Shown here: positions 41,011 through 51,284 of the stretch, piece after piece
Numbering within the stretch: the first letter of the stretch is position 1
Layout of the letters: each line of letters opens with the position of its first letter
Source of the DNA: Limnohabitans sp. Bal53
Lineage (GTDB): Bacteria; Pseudomonadota; Gammaproteobacteria; Burkholderiales; Burkholderiaceae_C
Direction of reading: 5' to 3'
DNA: 64,000 nt
Assembly (NCBI RefSeq): GCF_003063355.1
Contig: NZ_NESH01000006.1
Span: forward strand, 124,001-188,000
Made by a program: the position numbers and the translations under genes
The notes under the pieces: generated by a model
What the model saw: the letters and a program-made list of their open reading frames with translations, nothing else
Told to the model about the DNA's origin: nothing
The model's database searches: none

Positions 41011-41667
41011 TCAAGCTGTAGGCGCCAATTCAGGCTTCATCCACACCATGCACCGGTCCACAGCCAAACCAGGCACCGTCAATGGTTCCACGTGAAACAC
41101 TTTCACACCCTCGGGCAAAGCGTCAATTTCCTCTTGCGGGTGTTTGCCTTTCATGGCCATCCACACACCATCTTCAGCCAGCGCCGAGCGTGACCAGGTC
41201 ACAAAGTCAGGCAAAGAGGCAAAAGCACGGCAACAAACCACCTGATAAGGGTCGGTCAGGGATTCGACCCGTGCATGAATGCCGCGCAAATTGGGCAACT
41301 TCAGGCTCACCGCCACTTGCTGCACAAACGCGGCTTTCTTGGCCACTGTGTCCACACAGGTCACGTTGACCTCGGGCATGCAGATGGCCAACACCACCCC
41401 AGGTAAACCACCGCCCGAGCCCACATCCAGCACCCGAATGGCCTGCCCCTTCGTGTGGCGGGTCAAAGGCGCAATGGCCGTCAAGCTGTCGAGCAAATGG
41501 TGCGTCAGCATCTCTGCAGGGTCGCGGACAGCGGTGAGGTTGTAAACCTTGGTCCATTTCTGAATCAACACCATGTAGTCCAACAAGCGTTGCTGCTGAT
41601 CGGGCGACAAATTCAGACCCAACGCCTGCACCCCAGCGCTCAGGCCTTGCGCAAGATTGGCACTCAT
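41011..41667 (-). CDS. rsmG: 16S rRNA 7-methylguanosine methyltransferase RsmG (GidB)
   Basis: A 218-residue SAM-dependent enzyme that methylates N7 of a conserved guanosine (G527 in E. coli numbering) of 16S rRNA. The SAM motif '[17 protein letters not shown]' is clear, followed by '[17 protein letters not shown]' and '[14 protein letters not shown]'. Its start overlaps the mnmG stop by four bases, as in the conserved gidA-gidB pair. A parS site falls within its 3' end (41084-41099). Confidence 0.96.
   Translation of the reverse strand: MSANLAQGLSAGVQALGLNLSPDQQQRLLDYMVLIQKWTKVYNLTAVRDPAEMLTHHLLDSLTAIAPLTRHTKGQAIRVLDVGSGGGLPGVVLAICMPEVNVTCVDTVAKKAAFVQQVAVSLKLPNLRGIHARVESLTDPYQVVCCRAFASLPDFVTWSRSALAEDGVWMAMKGKHPQEEIDALPEGVKVFHVEPLTVPGLAVDRCMVWMKPELAPTA
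41084..41099. promoter_or_regulatory. parS site 2 (one mismatch), inside rsmG
   Basis: GGTTCCACGTGAAACA differs from TGTTNCACGTGAAACA only at the first base. It lies within the rsmG coding sequence. Confidence 0.85.
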
Positions 41668-43634
41668 GCGGTCTGACTTTCCTCTGCGTTTTGCATAAAG
41701 CCCTTGAAGCCACCCTTTTTCAAGTGGATCATCAACAGCGAAACGCTGGCCGGTGTGATGCCTGAGATGCGCGACGCCTGGCCCAATGTTTCGGGCCGGT
41801 GTTTGGCCAACTTTTGGCGCGCTTCAATGGACAGCGCCGACACCTGCATGTAGTCCAGACTCTCGGGCAGGCGCAAGTGTTCGTAAAACGCGGCCCGCTC
41901 CACCTCCCCTTTTTGACGGTCGATGTAGCCGGAATACTTGGCGGCGATCTCTACCTGCTCGATCACCGAGGGGCTCAAGTCACCCAGCGTTTCACGTGAA
42001 ACATCTGCACTGGCCATGCGCCCGCCGTCCAACGACATCAGCGCTGGGTAGCTCACATTCGGTCTACGCAACAGGTCGAACAGGTTGTGCTCGTGCTCAA
42101 TGGTCTTGCCCAGCACACGCTCAGATTCGGCCGCTGGCAAGTTGCGCGGGTTCACCCAGGTGGACTTTAGGCGCTCTGTTTCACGTGAAACAGCATCACG
42201 CTTTCGACTGAACGCGTCCCAACGGGCATCATCCACCAGGCCCATCTGTCGGCCCACTTCGGTCAGGCGCGCATCGGCATTGTCTTCGCGCAGCTGCAGG
42301 CGGAACTCCGCCCGGCTGGTGAACATGCGGTAGGGCTCGGTCACGCCCTGGGTCACCAGGTCGTCCACCAACACGCCCAGATAAGCTTGGTCGCGTGCGG
42401 GCGTCCAGGCTGCTTCACCACGGCATTGCAAAGCGGCATTGATGCCCGCAAACAAACCCTGGGCCGCAGCTTCTTCGTAACCGGTGGTGCCGTTGATCTG
42501 GCCCGCAAAGAACAAGCCGTTAATCTGCCGAGTCTCAAAACTGTTTTTCAGAGAGCGGGGGTCAAAGTAATCGTATTCAATCGCGTAACCGGGCCGCAGG
42601 ATGTGACAGTTTTCCAGGCCCTTCATCGAGCGCACCAAGTCGTACTGGATGTCAAATGGCAAGCTGGTCGAGATGCCGTTGGGGTAATACTCGTTGGTCG
42701 TCAGGCCCTCAGGCTCCAGAAAAATCTGGTGACTGTCTTTGTCGGCAAAGCGATTGATCTTGTCTTCCACGCTTGGGCAATAGCGCGGGCCCACGCCTTC
42801 GATCTTGCCGGTGAACATGGGGCTGCGGTCAAAGCCCGATCGAATGATCTCGTGTGTGCGCTCATTGGTGTGGGTGATCCAGCACGGCACTTGCTGTGGG
42901 TGCATCTCGGCCTTGCCCATGAAACTGAACACTGGCACCCCGCCTTCGGGGTTCATGCCGCCGGGCACGCCGTCACCGGGCTGCTCCGAGCACTTGGAAA
43001 AATCGATGGTGCGGCCATCCAAGCGCGGCGGTGTGCCGGTCTTGAGGCGCCCCTGCGGCAGCTTCAGTTCCTTCAGGCGCGCCGACAGGCTCACCGCTGG
43101 CGGATCGCCTGCCCTGCCTGCTGCGTAGTTCTGCAAGCCCACGTGGATCTTGCCATCCAAAAAAGTGCCCGCCGTCAGCACCACGGTGCGCGAACGGAAA
43201 CGGATACCCACTTGCGTCACGGCGCCGACCACCCGGTCGCCTTCAACCATCAAATCATCCACGGCCTGCTGAAACAGCCACAGGTTGGGCTGGTTCTCGA
43301 GTATGCGGCGGATAGCGGCTTTGTACAAAATGCGGTCGGCCTGGGCGCGGGTGGCGCGTACAGCCGGGCCTTTGGAACTGTTGAGAATGCGAAACTGGAT
43401 GCCGCCCTCATCGGTCGCCAGCGCCATGGCACCGCCCAAAGCATCAACCTCTTTGACCAAGTGCCCCTTGCCAATGCCACCGATGCTGGGGTTGCAGCTC
43501 ATCTGGCCCAGAGTCTCGATGTTGTGGCTGAGCAAAAGCGTTTTGCAGCCCATGCGAGCCGCCGCCAACGCGGCTTCGGTTCCGGCATGGCCACCACCGA
43601 CCACAATCACATCGAATTCTTGAGGGTAAAGCAT
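41664..43634 (-). CDS. mnmG: tRNA uridine-5-carboxymethylaminomethyl enzyme MnmG (GidA)
   Basis: A 656-residue FAD enzyme that, with MnmE, installs the carboxymethylaminomethyl group at the wobble uridine of certain tRNAs. Features: FAD motif '[16 protein letters not shown]' at the N-terminus, '[17 protein letters not shown]', '[17 protein letters not shown]' and '[18 protein letters not shown]'. The start is ATG 43634; an upstream in-frame start at 43661 is less likely. It lies at the head of the long run leading to parA and parB, and contains two parS sites. The gdhA gene diverges from it. Confidence 0.97.
   Translation of the reverse strand: MLYPQEFDVIVVGGGHAGTEAALAAARMGCKTLLLSHNIETLGQMSCNPSIGGIGKGHLVKEVDALGGAMALATDEGGIQFRILNSSKGPAVRATRAQADRILYKAAIRRILENQPNLWLFQQAVDDLMVEGDRVVGAVTQVGIRFRSRTVVLTAGTFLDGKIHVGLQNYAAGRAGDPPAVSLSARLKELKLPQGRLKTGTPPRLDGRTIDFSKCSEQPGDGVPGGMNPEGGVPVFSFMGKAEMHPQQVPCWITHTNERTHEIIRSGFDRSPMFTGKIEGVGPRYCPSVEDKINRFADKDSHQIFLEPEGLTTNEYYPNGISTSLPFDIQYDLVRSMKGLENCHILRPGYAIEYDYFDPRSLKNSFETRQINGLFFAGQINGTTGYEEAAAQGLFAGINAALQCRGEAAWTPARDQAYLGVLVDDLVTQGVTEPYRMFTSRAEFRLQLREDNADARLTEVGRQMGLVDDARWDAFSRKRDAVSRETERLKSTWVNPRNLPAAESERVLGKTIEHEHNLFDLLRRPNVSYPALMSLDGGRMASADVSRETLGDLSPSVIEQVEIAAKYSGYIDRQKGEVERAAFYEHLRLPESLDYMQVSALSIEARQKLAKHRPETLGQASRISGITPASVSLLMIHLKKGGFKGFMQNAEESQTA
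41988..42003. promoter_or_regulatory. parS site 3 (one mismatch), inside mnmG
   Basis: CGTTTCACGTGAAACA differs from the consensus only at the first base. It lies within the coding sequence of mnmG. Confidence 0.87.
42177..42192. promoter_or_regulatory. parS site 4 (perfect), inside mnmG
   Basis: TGTTTCACGTGAAACA, a perfect parS consensus within the mnmG coding sequence, 189 bases from site 3. Confidence 0.93.
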
Positions 43635-43766
43635 GAAAAGTACGCCTTGAGTGAAGGCCAAAAATGGGCACCGCCTGCGCCGGGGACCGCCCTGCCACGG
43701 GGTCGGTTGAAGCTGCTTATTTTACAGGCAGGTGCTTGATTTCGGGCACCCCCTGCATCCGATTGG

Positions 43767-43785
43767 TTATGCGCAAAACGCATAA
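43767..43785. promoter_or_regulatory. Palindrome between mnmG and gdhA
   Basis: TTATGCG-CAAAA-CGCATAA, perfect seven-base arms around a five-base spacer, in the divergent gap of mnmG and the glutamate dehydrogenase gene. It is the size of an operator for a LysR- or IclR-type protein, but the regulator is unknown. Confidence 0.5.
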
Positions 43786-43877
43786 GCTGACAGCCAAGCG
43801 GCCTTGGACAGCGCCACATGCCCAACCTACGATGGGCACCACTGACAACCCGTCAGTATCAAGAAAGGTCGCATCAC

Positions 43878-45188
43878 ATGTCCAAACCCTCCGCAGGCAA
43901 CGCCGCCACAAGCGCCCATGCACTGCCCTCTTACTTAAACCCCGAGCACCTGGGTCCCTGGGGAATTTACTTGCAACAAATCGACCGCGTCACGCCCTAT
44001 CTGGGAAGCTTGTCGCGCTGGGTCGAAACCCTCAAACGCCCCAAACGCGCCCTGATCGTGGACGTGCCGATCGAGCTGGACAACGGCACCATGGCCCACT
44101 TTGAAGGCTACCGCGTGCAACACAACACCAGCCGAGGCCCAGGCAAAGGCGGTGTGCGATTTCACCAAGACGTGACCCTGTCCGAAGTCATGGCCCTGTC
44201 GGCTTGGATGTCAGTCAAAAACGCCGCCGTCAACCTTCCATTTGGCGGCGCCAAGGGCGGCATTCGGGTCGACCCCAAAACCCTGTCTCGCGGCGAACTG
44301 GAGCGCCTGACCCGCCGTTACACCAGCGAGATCGGCATCATCATCGGACCCACCAAAGACATCCCCGCGCCAGACGTGAACACCAACGAGCAAATCATGG
44401 CCTGGATGATGGACACTTACTCCATGAACGAAGGTGCCACCGCCTCTGGCGTGGTGACCGGCAAACCCATTGCCTTAGGTGGTTCACTGGGCCGCCGCGA
44501 AGCCACTGGGCGCGGCGTTTACACCGTGGGCCAAGAGGCCGCGCAGCACATCGGAATGGACATCACCAAGGCGAAAATCGCCGTGCAAGGTTTTGGCAAT
44601 GTGGGCGGCATCGCTGCCAAATTGTTTGCCCAAGCCGGGGCCACCGTGGTGGCCGTGCAAGACCATGGCGGCACGGTGTATAAAACAGCCGGTTTAGATG
44701 TACCTGCCCTATTGAGCCACGTCAGAGAGAACGGCAGTGTGCAAGGTTTTGAAAATGCCGAGGTCCTTCCCGATGCGCAGTTCTGGGGCGTCGAATGTGA
44801 CATCCTGATTCCAGCCGCTTTAGAGCAACAAATCTGTGCTGCCAACGCCCACCAGATCCGGGCCCGCATGGTGATCGAAGGCGCCAACGGCCCGACCACG
44901 CCAGAAGCTGACGACATCCTGCACGAGCGCGGCATTCTGGTGGTGCCCGACGTGATCGCCAACGCCGGAGGCGTCACCGTCAGTTACTTTGAATGGGTGC
45001 AGGATTTCTCCAGCTTCTTCTGGAGCGAAGACGAGATCAACGCCCGCTTGATGCGAATCATGCGCGAAGCCTTTGCCGCCATTTGGCAAGTCGGAGACGA
45101 ACACCAGGTCAGCCTGCGCACCGCCACCTTCATCGTGGCTTGCACACGCATCTTGCATGCACGCGAGTTACGGGGTTTGTACCCCTGA
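43878..45188 (+). CDS. gdhA: Glutamate dehydrogenase (Glu/Leu/Phe/Val family)
   Basis: A 436-residue cytoplasmic enzyme interconverting glutamate and 2-oxoglutarate plus ammonia. Signature blocks: '[16 protein letters not shown]' with the catalytic Lys region ahead of it ('[11 protein letters not shown]'), '[16 protein letters not shown]', the nucleotide-binding '[19 protein letters not shown]' and '[15 protein letters not shown]'. The start is ATG 43878; a longer frame from 43818 is less plausible. The coenzyme preference (NAD or NADP) is not evident. It lies divergent from mnmG and convergent with the HTH regulator gene. Confidence 0.94.
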   Translation: MSKPSAGNAATSAHALPSYLNPEHLGPWGIYLQQIDRVTPYLGSLSRWVETLKRPKRALIVDVPIELDNGTMAHFEGYRVQHNTSRGPGKGGVRFHQDVTLSEVMALSAWMSVKNAAVNLPFGGAKGGIRVDPKTLSRGELERLTRRYTSEIGIIIGPTKDIPAPDVNTNEQIMAWMMDTYSMNEGATASGVVTGKPIALGGSLGRREATGRGVYTVGQEAAQHIGMDITKAKIAVQGFGNVGGIAAKLFAQAGATVVAVQDHGGTVYKTAGLDVPALLSHVRENGSVQGFENAEVLPDAQFWGVECDILIPAALEQQICAANAHQIRARMVIEGANGPTTPEADDILHERGILVVPDVIANAGGVTVSYFEWVQDFSSFFWSEDEINARLMRIMREAFAAIWQVGDEHQVSLRTATFIVACTRILHARELRGLYP

Positions 45189-45220
45189 AATCAACCGAAA
45201 ACGTGAACTCGCGCCAAGCT

Positions 45221-46063
45221 TTATAAGGGTGAGGCTTGAAGTTGTCCGACCACATCGGCTTCACCTGGTTGGCAAAGGTACCTGGAAATAATAGCCGGTA
45301 CAGCCGGATCTTCGGGGGCAAACAAACCACAGTCAGCGATGGCTCGGCGCAGGTTGACTGTGTTACCCGCATATTCCAATGCAATACGTGAAGCAGAAGG
45401 TCGGTGTGCGTCATTGCCTGACACACCGACCGTCAATCCCGTCAAGTAGGTGATCCGGTTTCGATAACTGGGATAAAGAATGGTGTGGGTCAATTCGCTG
45501 CCTGTCAGCGTTTCTTGGTCAATCAGATGGAGCCGATCGCCCACAACGCCAACCATGCCCGAGTACTTGTACAACTCGGCCTGTCCTTTGCTACCTGGGA
45601 CTTTCAAACGCTCTATTCTTTTATACAAAGTGAACTCCTGCCACTCGTAAATATGGATCAGAGACTTGAGCACTGAACCAGGCCTGGATGCAGACAGGTA
45701 GTACACATGAAAGTAACCCAGGTTTTTGCTCAGCTCTGCTCGTTGGCGCTGGACCAGTTGCAACAGGGGTGGCAACAAGGGCGGCAACTTGACCAAGCCC
45801 TCGTCGCGTTCTTTCTTCAGCCTGAGTAAATTGCGAAATTGATGGACGGGCATCAGCAATTCGAATTCATCAACACCGAACAAATCACAGAGCTTGCGCA
45901 AGTTGTGCCGGGATGGGTATGACTCGCTCGACAGATAACGCATGAATTGCTGACGGTTGATGCCCACCTTGCGTGCAACCTCCGAAACAGAGGGGTAATA
46001 GCTGCATGCCAACTTGAGGTTGTTCACAAAATTAGCTGCCGTGAACGCCGCTGCATCTGTCAC
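45221..46063 (-). CDS. HTH-type transcriptional regulator with large C-terminal domain
   Basis: A 280-residue protein with an N-terminal XRE-like helix-turn-helix (about residues 25-70: 'SVSEVARKVGINRQQFMRYL', 'SRHNLRKLCDLFGVDEFELL') and a C-terminal part of about 200 residues that I do not recognise. It uses a GTG start preceded by AAGGAG. It is divergent from the peptide ABC transporter operon across a 115-base gap containing repeated TGCGACA boxes, so it probably regulates that operon and itself. The effector is unknown; the C-terminal part could sense a peptide or amino acid. Confidence 0.75.
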   Translation of the reverse strand: MTDAAAFTAANFVNNLKLACSYYPSVSEVARKVGINRQQFMRYLSSESYPSRHNLRKLCDLFGVDEFELLMPVHQFRNLLRLKKERDEGLVKLPPLLPPLLQLVQRQRAELSKNLGYFHVYYLSASRPGSVLKSLIHIYEWQEFTLYKRIERLKVPGSKGQAELYKYSGMVGVVGDRLHLIDQETLTGSELTHTILYPSYRNRITYLTGLTVGVSGNDAHRPSASRIALEYAGNTVNLRRAIADCGLFAPEDPAVPAIISRYLCQPGEADVVGQLQASPL

Positions 46064-46079
46064 TTTGTGTCTCCTTTAG

Positions 46080-46122
46080 TGCGACAAGTTGCGACATATG
46101 TTAAGCGGGTTGCATCGCGACA
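46080..46122. promoter_or_regulatory. Putative operator region: repeated TGCGACA boxes
   Basis: TGCGACA occurs at 46080-46086 and 46090-46096, ten bases apart (one helical turn), with a related CGCGACA at 46116-46122. They lie in the divergent gap between the HTH regulator and the peptide transporter operon. Confidence 0.5.
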
Positions 46123-46178
46123 TCAACAGGGTTTGTCACTAGACTGAATTTCACCTCAACACCCTGAAGGCTCTCATC

Positions 46179-47768
46179 ATGATCCGAACCTCGTTGGTCT
46201 CGATTGCAGCGGTCGCCGCTTTGTCCGTATTCACAGTGCCTCAAGCATGGGCACAAAAACCAGGCGGCACACTCGTGCAAATTACCCAGCCAGAACCCCC
46301 CAATCTGGCCCCCTACATTTCCACCGCAGGGCCCATCAGCCAGGTGACCGCCAAGGTATTTGATGGCTTACTGGAATACGGTTTTGACCTGAAGCCACGC
46401 CCGAGCTTGGCAGAGAGCTGGACAGAGTCAGCAGATGGCAAAACCATCACCTTCAAGCTGCGCAAGGACGTTACCTTCCATGATGGCAAACCTTTTACTG
46501 CTGCCGACGTTCAATTCACCGTGATGGAAGTTTTGAAAAAGAACCACCCACGCGGCATGGCCACATTCCGTGATGTCACTGCCGTCGAAACACCCGATCC
46601 ACACACTGCAGTTTTCAAACTGAGCGTAGCAGCCCCTTACATCATGAAAGCATTGGCCAGCTCGGAAAGCCCGATCTTGCCCAAGCACGTTTATGAGCGC
46701 GGTGACATCAAGACCCACGCCAACGCCAACAACCCCGTCGGCTCAGGCCCCTTCAAGTTTGTTGAATGGCGCCGTGGTGAATTTGTCCGACTGGACAAAA
46801 ACGCCAACTACTGGCGCAAGGGTTTGCCACATCTGGACAGGATCGTTGTTCGCTTCATTGCTGACGCTTCCACCCGTACCGCCGCTTTGGAGCGCGGTGA
46901 AGCACACGTCGCCGGTCTGGGCGCAGTGCCTTACAACGATGTGAAGCGGCTGGCCGCCCTGCCGTCCATTGAAGTCACCACCACGGGTACCGAAATGATT
47001 TCGCCCATGGTCGAGATGATCATCAACACCAAACAGGCACCGTTTGACAATCCCAAAGTTCGTCAGGCCGTTGCCTACGCCATTGACCGCCAATTCGCCA
47101 TCGACAACGTCTGGTTCGGCTTTGGCAAACCCGCCATGGGCCCCATCAGCAGCAACTTTGAAAAAGCGGGCTTGTTTGGTAAGGGAATTGACTTTACCGT
47201 CAGCGACCGCATCGCCCGTGCCAACAAATTGCTGGACGAGGCCGGTTTGACCCGCAAGGCCAACGGCATCCGTCTGGAGATCACCCACGACATCACGCCT
47301 TACGGTGAAGAGTGGCAACGCTTTGGTGAAGCTGTTCAACAACAACTGGCCCAAGTCGGCATCAAAGCCAATTTGCGCTACGAAGACCTGCCCAAGTGGC
47401 TCAAGCGTGTCTATACAGATTACGACTTCACACTCACGTCAAACTTCTTGTTCAACTTGGCGGACCCTGTTTTGGGCGTACACCGTGGCCTGCACTCGGA
47501 TCGCATCCGTCCCGGCACCGTTTTTGTGAACGGCTCGCGCTGGAGTTCTCCTGAAACCGACCAGTTGATGGACCGTGCCAGCGTCAACACAGATCCTGGT
47601 ATCCGTGGCCGCCAGTATGGCGATCTGGTCAAACGCGTGTCTGAAGCCAGCCCTGTGGTCTACGTTCTTGAACTGCGCTACCCCGCTGTGATCAACAAGC
47701 AATTCAAGCGTGTGATTGATTCACCACTGGGCATCTACGGCAACTTTGCGACGGCACATCGCGAGTAA
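46179..47768 (+). CDS. Peptide ABC transporter substrate-binding protein
   Basis: A 529-residue periplasmic binding protein of family 5 (peptide/nickel). The signal peptide ends 'PQAWAQ'; the mature part begins 'KPGGTLVQITQPEPPNLAPY' and shows 'VFDGLLEYGFDLKPRPSLAES', 'LRKDVTFHDGKPFTAADVQF' and 'KQAPFDNPKVRQAVAYAIDR', all typical of DppA/OppA-like proteins. It heads an operon with permeases, a fused ATPase and an asparaginase-like enzyme. An intrinsic terminator directly follows it. The ligand is a peptide or similar compound, not known. Confidence 0.93.
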   Translation: MIRTSLVSIAAVAALSVFTVPQAWAQKPGGTLVQITQPEPPNLAPYISTAGPISQVTAKVFDGLLEYGFDLKPRPSLAESWTESADGKTITFKLRKDVTFHDGKPFTAADVQFTVMEVLKKNHPRGMATFRDVTAVETPDPHTAVFKLSVAAPYIMKALASSESPILPKHVYERGDIKTHANANNPVGSGPFKFVEWRRGEFVRLDKNANYWRKGLPHLDRIVVRFIADASTRTAALERGEAHVAGLGAVPYNDVKRLAALPSIEVTTTGTEMISPMVEMIINTKQAPFDNPKVRQAVAYAIDRQFAIDNVWFGFGKPAMGPISSNFEKAGLFGKGIDFTVSDRIARANKLLDEAGLTRKANGIRLEITHDITPYGEEWQRFGEAVQQQLAQVGIKANLRYEDLPKWLKRVYTDYDFTLTSNFLFNLADPVLGVHRGLHSDRIRPGTVFVNGSRWSSPETDQLMDRASVNTDPGIRGRQYGDLVKRVSEASPVVYVLELRYPAVINKQFKRVIDSPLGIYGNFATAHRE

Positions 47769-47776
47769 TCTGGCAA

Positions 47777-47803
47777 AAAAAAGGGGGCCCAGCCCCCTTT
47801 TTT
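47777..47803 (+). terminator. Terminator between binding protein and permease genes
   Basis: A six-base GC stem (GGGGGC with GCCCCC, loop CCA), extended by A and T runs on the two sides, ends in six T. It lies within the transporter operon, 57 bases before the permease start, and probably lets only part of the transcripts through. Confidence 0.85.
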
Positions 47804-47824
47804 AAAGCCGACAAAAGGCAAATC

Positions 47825-48793
47825 GTGAGTCAATTCATCATTCGGCGATTGTTTCAGACCATCCCAGTCGTATTGGTCGTGGTCATTTTGAACTTCTTAT
47901 TGCTGCAACTGGCCCCTGGCGACCTGGCCACCGTACTGGCCGGAGAAGCGGGTGGTGCGCCCGCGGAATACATCGAAGCCATGCGTAAGCGTTTTGGCCA
48001 AGATCAACCCGTGTGGGCTCAGCTGCTGACCTATATGGGCAACATCCTTCAGTTTGACTTGGGGTATTCGTTTCGCCAAAACGCCCCGGTGGCCACCTTG
48101 GTGTTCGAGCGCTTAGGACCCACTTTGTTGTTGATGGGCACCACCTTGGTGGTTTCCCTGTCGTTGGGTACGTTGTTGGGCTTGCTGGCCGCCATGTGGG
48201 TCAAAACCTGGAAGGACCATCTGATTTCTATCGGTGCAGTTCTGGTCTACGCGATGCCACTGTTCTGGCTGGGCTTGATGCTGGTGCTCGTTTTCTCGGT
48301 GAAACTGAATTGGTTCCCCACATCGGGCATGGAAAACATCACTGCCTTCAACGAAGGATGGGCCCGAGTTGTGGACATTGCACACCATCTGGTGCTGCCC
48401 ACATTGACTTTGTCCCTGTTTTACCTGGCCCTGTATGCACGCCTCATGCGAGCCTCCATGCTGGAGCAAAGAGGCCTGGACTACGTCACCACCGCACGCG
48501 CCAAAGGTCTGGATGAAAAACAAATCACATTCAGGCATGTGGTTCGCAATGCTTTGCTGCCCGTGCTGACCATGGCGGGAGTTCAATTCGGCGCCTTGCT
48601 CGGCGGCTCAGTGGTCGTCGAGGCCATCTTCGCCTGGCCAGGGCTGGGGCAATTAGCCTACCAGTCCCTTTTCGCTCGTGATTACAACTTGCTGCTCGGC
48701 ATATTTTTCATGTCTGCCTGCTTGGTCGTGATCATCAACCTCGTGGTGGACCTGCTTTACGTTTGGCTGGACCCTCGCATTCGAATGACATGA
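47825..48793 (+). CDS. dppB: Peptide ABC transporter permease (DppB type)
   Basis: A 322-residue inner-membrane permease with about six segments. It opens 'IIRRLFQTIPVVLVVVILNF', and has 'FGQDQPVWAQLLTYMGNILQ', 'DLGYSFRQNAPVATLVFERL' and the permease loop 'YVTTARAKGLDEKQITFRHV'. It forms the channel with DppC. The GTG start follows a short gap after the terminator. The next gene begins 7 bases past its stop. Confidence 0.92.
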   Translation: MSQFIIRRLFQTIPVVLVVVILNFLLLQLAPGDLATVLAGEAGGAPAEYIEAMRKRFGQDQPVWAQLLTYMGNILQFDLGYSFRQNAPVATLVFERLGPTLLLMGTTLVVSLSLGTLLGLLAAMWVKTWKDHLISIGAVLVYAMPLFWLGLMLVLVFSVKLNWFPTSGMENITAFNEGWARVVDIAHHLVLPTLTLSLFYLALYARLMRASMLEQRGLDYVTTARAKGLDEKQITFRHVVRNALLPVLTMAGVQFGALLGGSVVVEAIFAWPGLGQLAYQSLFARDYNLLLGIFFMSACLVVIINLVVDLLYVWLDPRIRMT

Positions 48794-48800
48794 CAACCGT

Positions 48801-49628
48801 ATGAAGTCCTTCAAATACCGCTTTTTGAGCAATCCCCGCGTCGCAATGGGCCTGGCGTGGCTTGGCTTGGTGCTGATCGCCGCAATCTTTGCCTCACAAA
48901 TATCTCCAGGTGACCCTTTTCAGATCGTTGGCAAACCTTTCTCGGGATCAGGCCCGGAGCATTGGCTCGGCACAGACAGTCTGGGCCGTGATGTGCTGGC
49001 GGGCATGATCCATGGCGCCAGGACCACGTTGATGATCGCGGTCTTTGCCACCTTGGCTGCCGTGGCATTCGGAACGGCCATCGGCGCGATGGCGGGTTAT
49101 TTTGGTGGTTGGGTGGATGACGTGCTGATGCGTGCTACCGAAATTTTCCAAACCATCCCGTCTTTCCTGTTTGCGATTGTGCTGATTGCGATCTTGTCGC
49201 CATCGGCATTCAACCTGGTGGTGGCCATCGCCACCGTGAGTTGGCCACCCATTGCACGGGTCGTGAGGGGTGAAGTGCTATCGGTGAAAGCCCGCGAATA
49301 CGTGCAGGCCGCCGTGGTGGCGGGGCAATCCGACAGCGCCATCTTGCTGAAACAGGTTTTGCCCAACACCCTCTCACCCTTGATCGTCACGGGCTCTTTG
49401 ATGGTCGCTACAGCCATTCTGGTGGAGAGTGCATTGTCGTTTCTGGGCTTGGGCGCTCCCAACCAGATGAGCTGGGGTTTCATGGTCGGTGCTGCACGTT
49501 CGTTTTTGCGCGATGCATGGTGGTTGGTCACCTTGCCCGGTCTGACCATCATGCTGACAGTTCTGGCCATCAATTTAGTGGGTGAAGGGTTGAACGATGC
49601 ATTGAACCCCAGATTGGCGGACCTATGA
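48801..49628 (+). CDS. dppC: Peptide ABC transporter permease (DppC type)
   Basis: A 275-residue inner-membrane permease. It shows the family N-terminal 'RFLSNPRVAMGLAWLGLVLI', 'HWLGTDSLGRDVLAGMIHGA' and the permease loop 'EYVQAAVVAGQSDSAILLKQ', the EAA-type contact with the ATPase. Its stop overlaps the start of the ATPase gene by four bases. It partners the DppB-type protein above. Confidence 0.92.
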   Translation: MKSFKYRFLSNPRVAMGLAWLGLVLIAAIFASQISPGDPFQIVGKPFSGSGPEHWLGTDSLGRDVLAGMIHGARTTLMIAVFATLAAVAFGTAIGAMAGYFGGWVDDVLMRATEIFQTIPSFLFAIVLIAILSPSAFNLVVAIATVSWPPIARVVRGEVLSVKAREYVQAAVVAGQSDSAILLKQVLPNTLSPLIVTGSLMVATAILVESALSFLGLGAPNQMSWGFMVGAARSFLRDAWWLVTLPGLTIMLTVLAINLVGEGLNDALNPRLADL

Positions 49629-51274
49629 ACACAAGCACCTCCATGTCACCCGTACTCGACATCCAAAACCTGCGGATCAATTTGCCGCCATGGTCTGACA
49701 GGCCCCATGCCGTTAACAACGTGTCTCTCAGTGTGTCAATGGGTGAAATCCTGTGCATCGTGGGCGAGTCAGGATCTGGCAAATCCATGCTGGGCAAAGC
49801 CCTGATGGGTCTGCTACCCAAGCCCCATGTGCATGTCTCCGGTGGTCAAGTCTATTTTGAAGGCCGCGACATCACCAACCTCGATGAAACCGAGTGGCGC
49901 AGCTTGCGCGGTCATCGCATCGCCATGATCTTTCAGGAGCCCATGACGGCCTTGAGCCCTCTGATGCGCATTGGCCAACAAATTGAAGAGGTCATGTTGG
50001 TACACACCGATATGACGGCCCAACAACGTCAAGCACGGACCATGGCATTGCTCAACGATGTGCATTTGCCCGATCCCGATCGTGTATTTGCCAGTTACCC
50101 GCACCAATTGTCGGGTGGCCAACGGCAACGTGTGGTCATTGCAATGGCGCTGGCCCTTGAGCCCAAGTTGATCATTGCCGATGAACCGACCACGGCCCTC
50201 GACGTCACCACCCAAGCCCAAATTCTTCACCTGATCAAGGATCTTCAAAAAAAGCACGGCACCGCCGTTCTTTTCATCACGCACGACTTCGGCGTTGTCG
50301 CTGAAATCGCAGACCGGGTGGCGGTCATGCAAGGTGGTGAGTTGGTCGAAGTGGGTGATGCCTCACAAATTTTGAATGCGCCCGCAACCGCCTACAGTCG
50401 GCAGTTGATTGACGCCGTCCCCAGCTTGACGCCCCGTGTTGTTCAAGCACGTGCGGACTTAACACCCGCCCTGCTGAGGGTGACTTCCGTCAGCAAAACC
50501 TATGCGGGCAAACGAAGCTGGTTTTCACGCGGCACAAATGGCGTGTTGGCCGTCAACAACGTTTCATTGAGCGTGCCTACCCAAGGCAGTCTGGCCATTG
50601 TGGGTGAGTCGGGTTCCGGCAAGTCAACTTTGGCGCGTTGCATTATTGGCTTGGAGCACAACGAGTCAGGTGATGTTGAACTTGAGAATCAGACCATCAA
50701 CGGCCTGTCACGCAGTGCGCTACGCCCGATTCGACAAAAGATCCAAATGATTTTTCAGGATCCTTTTTCGTCCCTCAATCCCCGACAAAAAGTTGGAGAC
50801 ATCATCTCCTTGGGCCCCATGATTCAGGGGGTTGACCGCGATGTGGCTTGGGAACAAGCCCGGGAATTGTTGCGCAGGGTCGGTCTTCGGGCTGAAGCAG
50901 CCGATCGCTATCCACACGAGTTTTCAGGGGGACAACGTCAGCGCATCGGCATTGCCCGAGCGCTGGCCGTCAAGCCCAAGCTGATCGTGGCGGACGAACC
51001 TGTATCTGCGCTGGATGTTTCGGTGCAAAAACAAGTGCTCGAGTTGCTGGACGAACTGCGTGAAGAAATGGGACTTTCATTGCTGTTCATCACGCATGAC
51101 CTGCGTGTGGCCGCCACGGTTTGCGAAAACATCCTCATCATGAGCAAAGGAAAGGTCGTTGAGCAAGGCACCACACAAGAGGTGTTTGCAAGACCGGCTC
51201 ACCCGTACACACAAAGCCTGTTGGCCGCCATTCCAGGACAAGCGTGGAGCCGATCTGTGTCGAAGAATGCCTAA
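49625..51274 (+). CDS. Fused double ATP-binding protein (DppD-DppF type)
   Basis: A 549-residue ATPase with two complete ABC domains in one chain, where Dpp/Opp systems usually have two separate proteins. Domain 1 (about residues 1-270): Walker A '[13 protein letters not shown]', signature 'LSGGQRQRV', Walker B '[12 protein letters not shown]'. Domain 2 (about 280-549): Walker A '[13 protein letters not shown]', signature 'FSGGQRQRI', Walker B '[12 protein letters not shown]'. Both have oligopeptide-type C-terminal tails. It powers uptake with the two permeases. The asparaginase-like gene begins 10 bases past its stop. Confidence 0.93.
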   Translation: MNTSTSMSPVLDIQNLRINLPPWSDRPHAVNNVSLSVSMGEILCIVGESGSGKSMLGKALMGLLPKPHVHVSGGQVYFEGRDITNLDETEWRSLRGHRIAMIFQEPMTALSPLMRIGQQIEEVMLVHTDMTAQQRQARTMALLNDVHLPDPDRVFASYPHQLSGGQRQRVVIAMALALEPKLIIADEPTTALDVTTQAQILHLIKDLQKKHGTAVLFITHDFGVVAEIADRVAVMQGGELVEVGDASQILNAPATAYSRQLIDAVPSLTPRVVQARADLTPALLRVTSVSKTYAGKRSWFSRGTNGVLAVNNVSLSVPTQGSLAIVGESGSGKSTLARCIIGLEHNESGDVELENQTINGLSRSALRPIRQKIQMIFQDPFSSLNPRQKVGDIISLGPMIQGVDRDVAWEQARELLRRVGLRAEAADRYPHEFSGGQRQRIGIARALAVKPKLIVADEPVSALDVSVQKQVLELLDELREEMGLSLLFITHDLRVAATVCENILIMSKGKVVEQGTTQEVFARPAHPYTQSLLAAIPGQAWSRSVSKNA

Positions 51275-51284
51275 GGTAAGCCCC

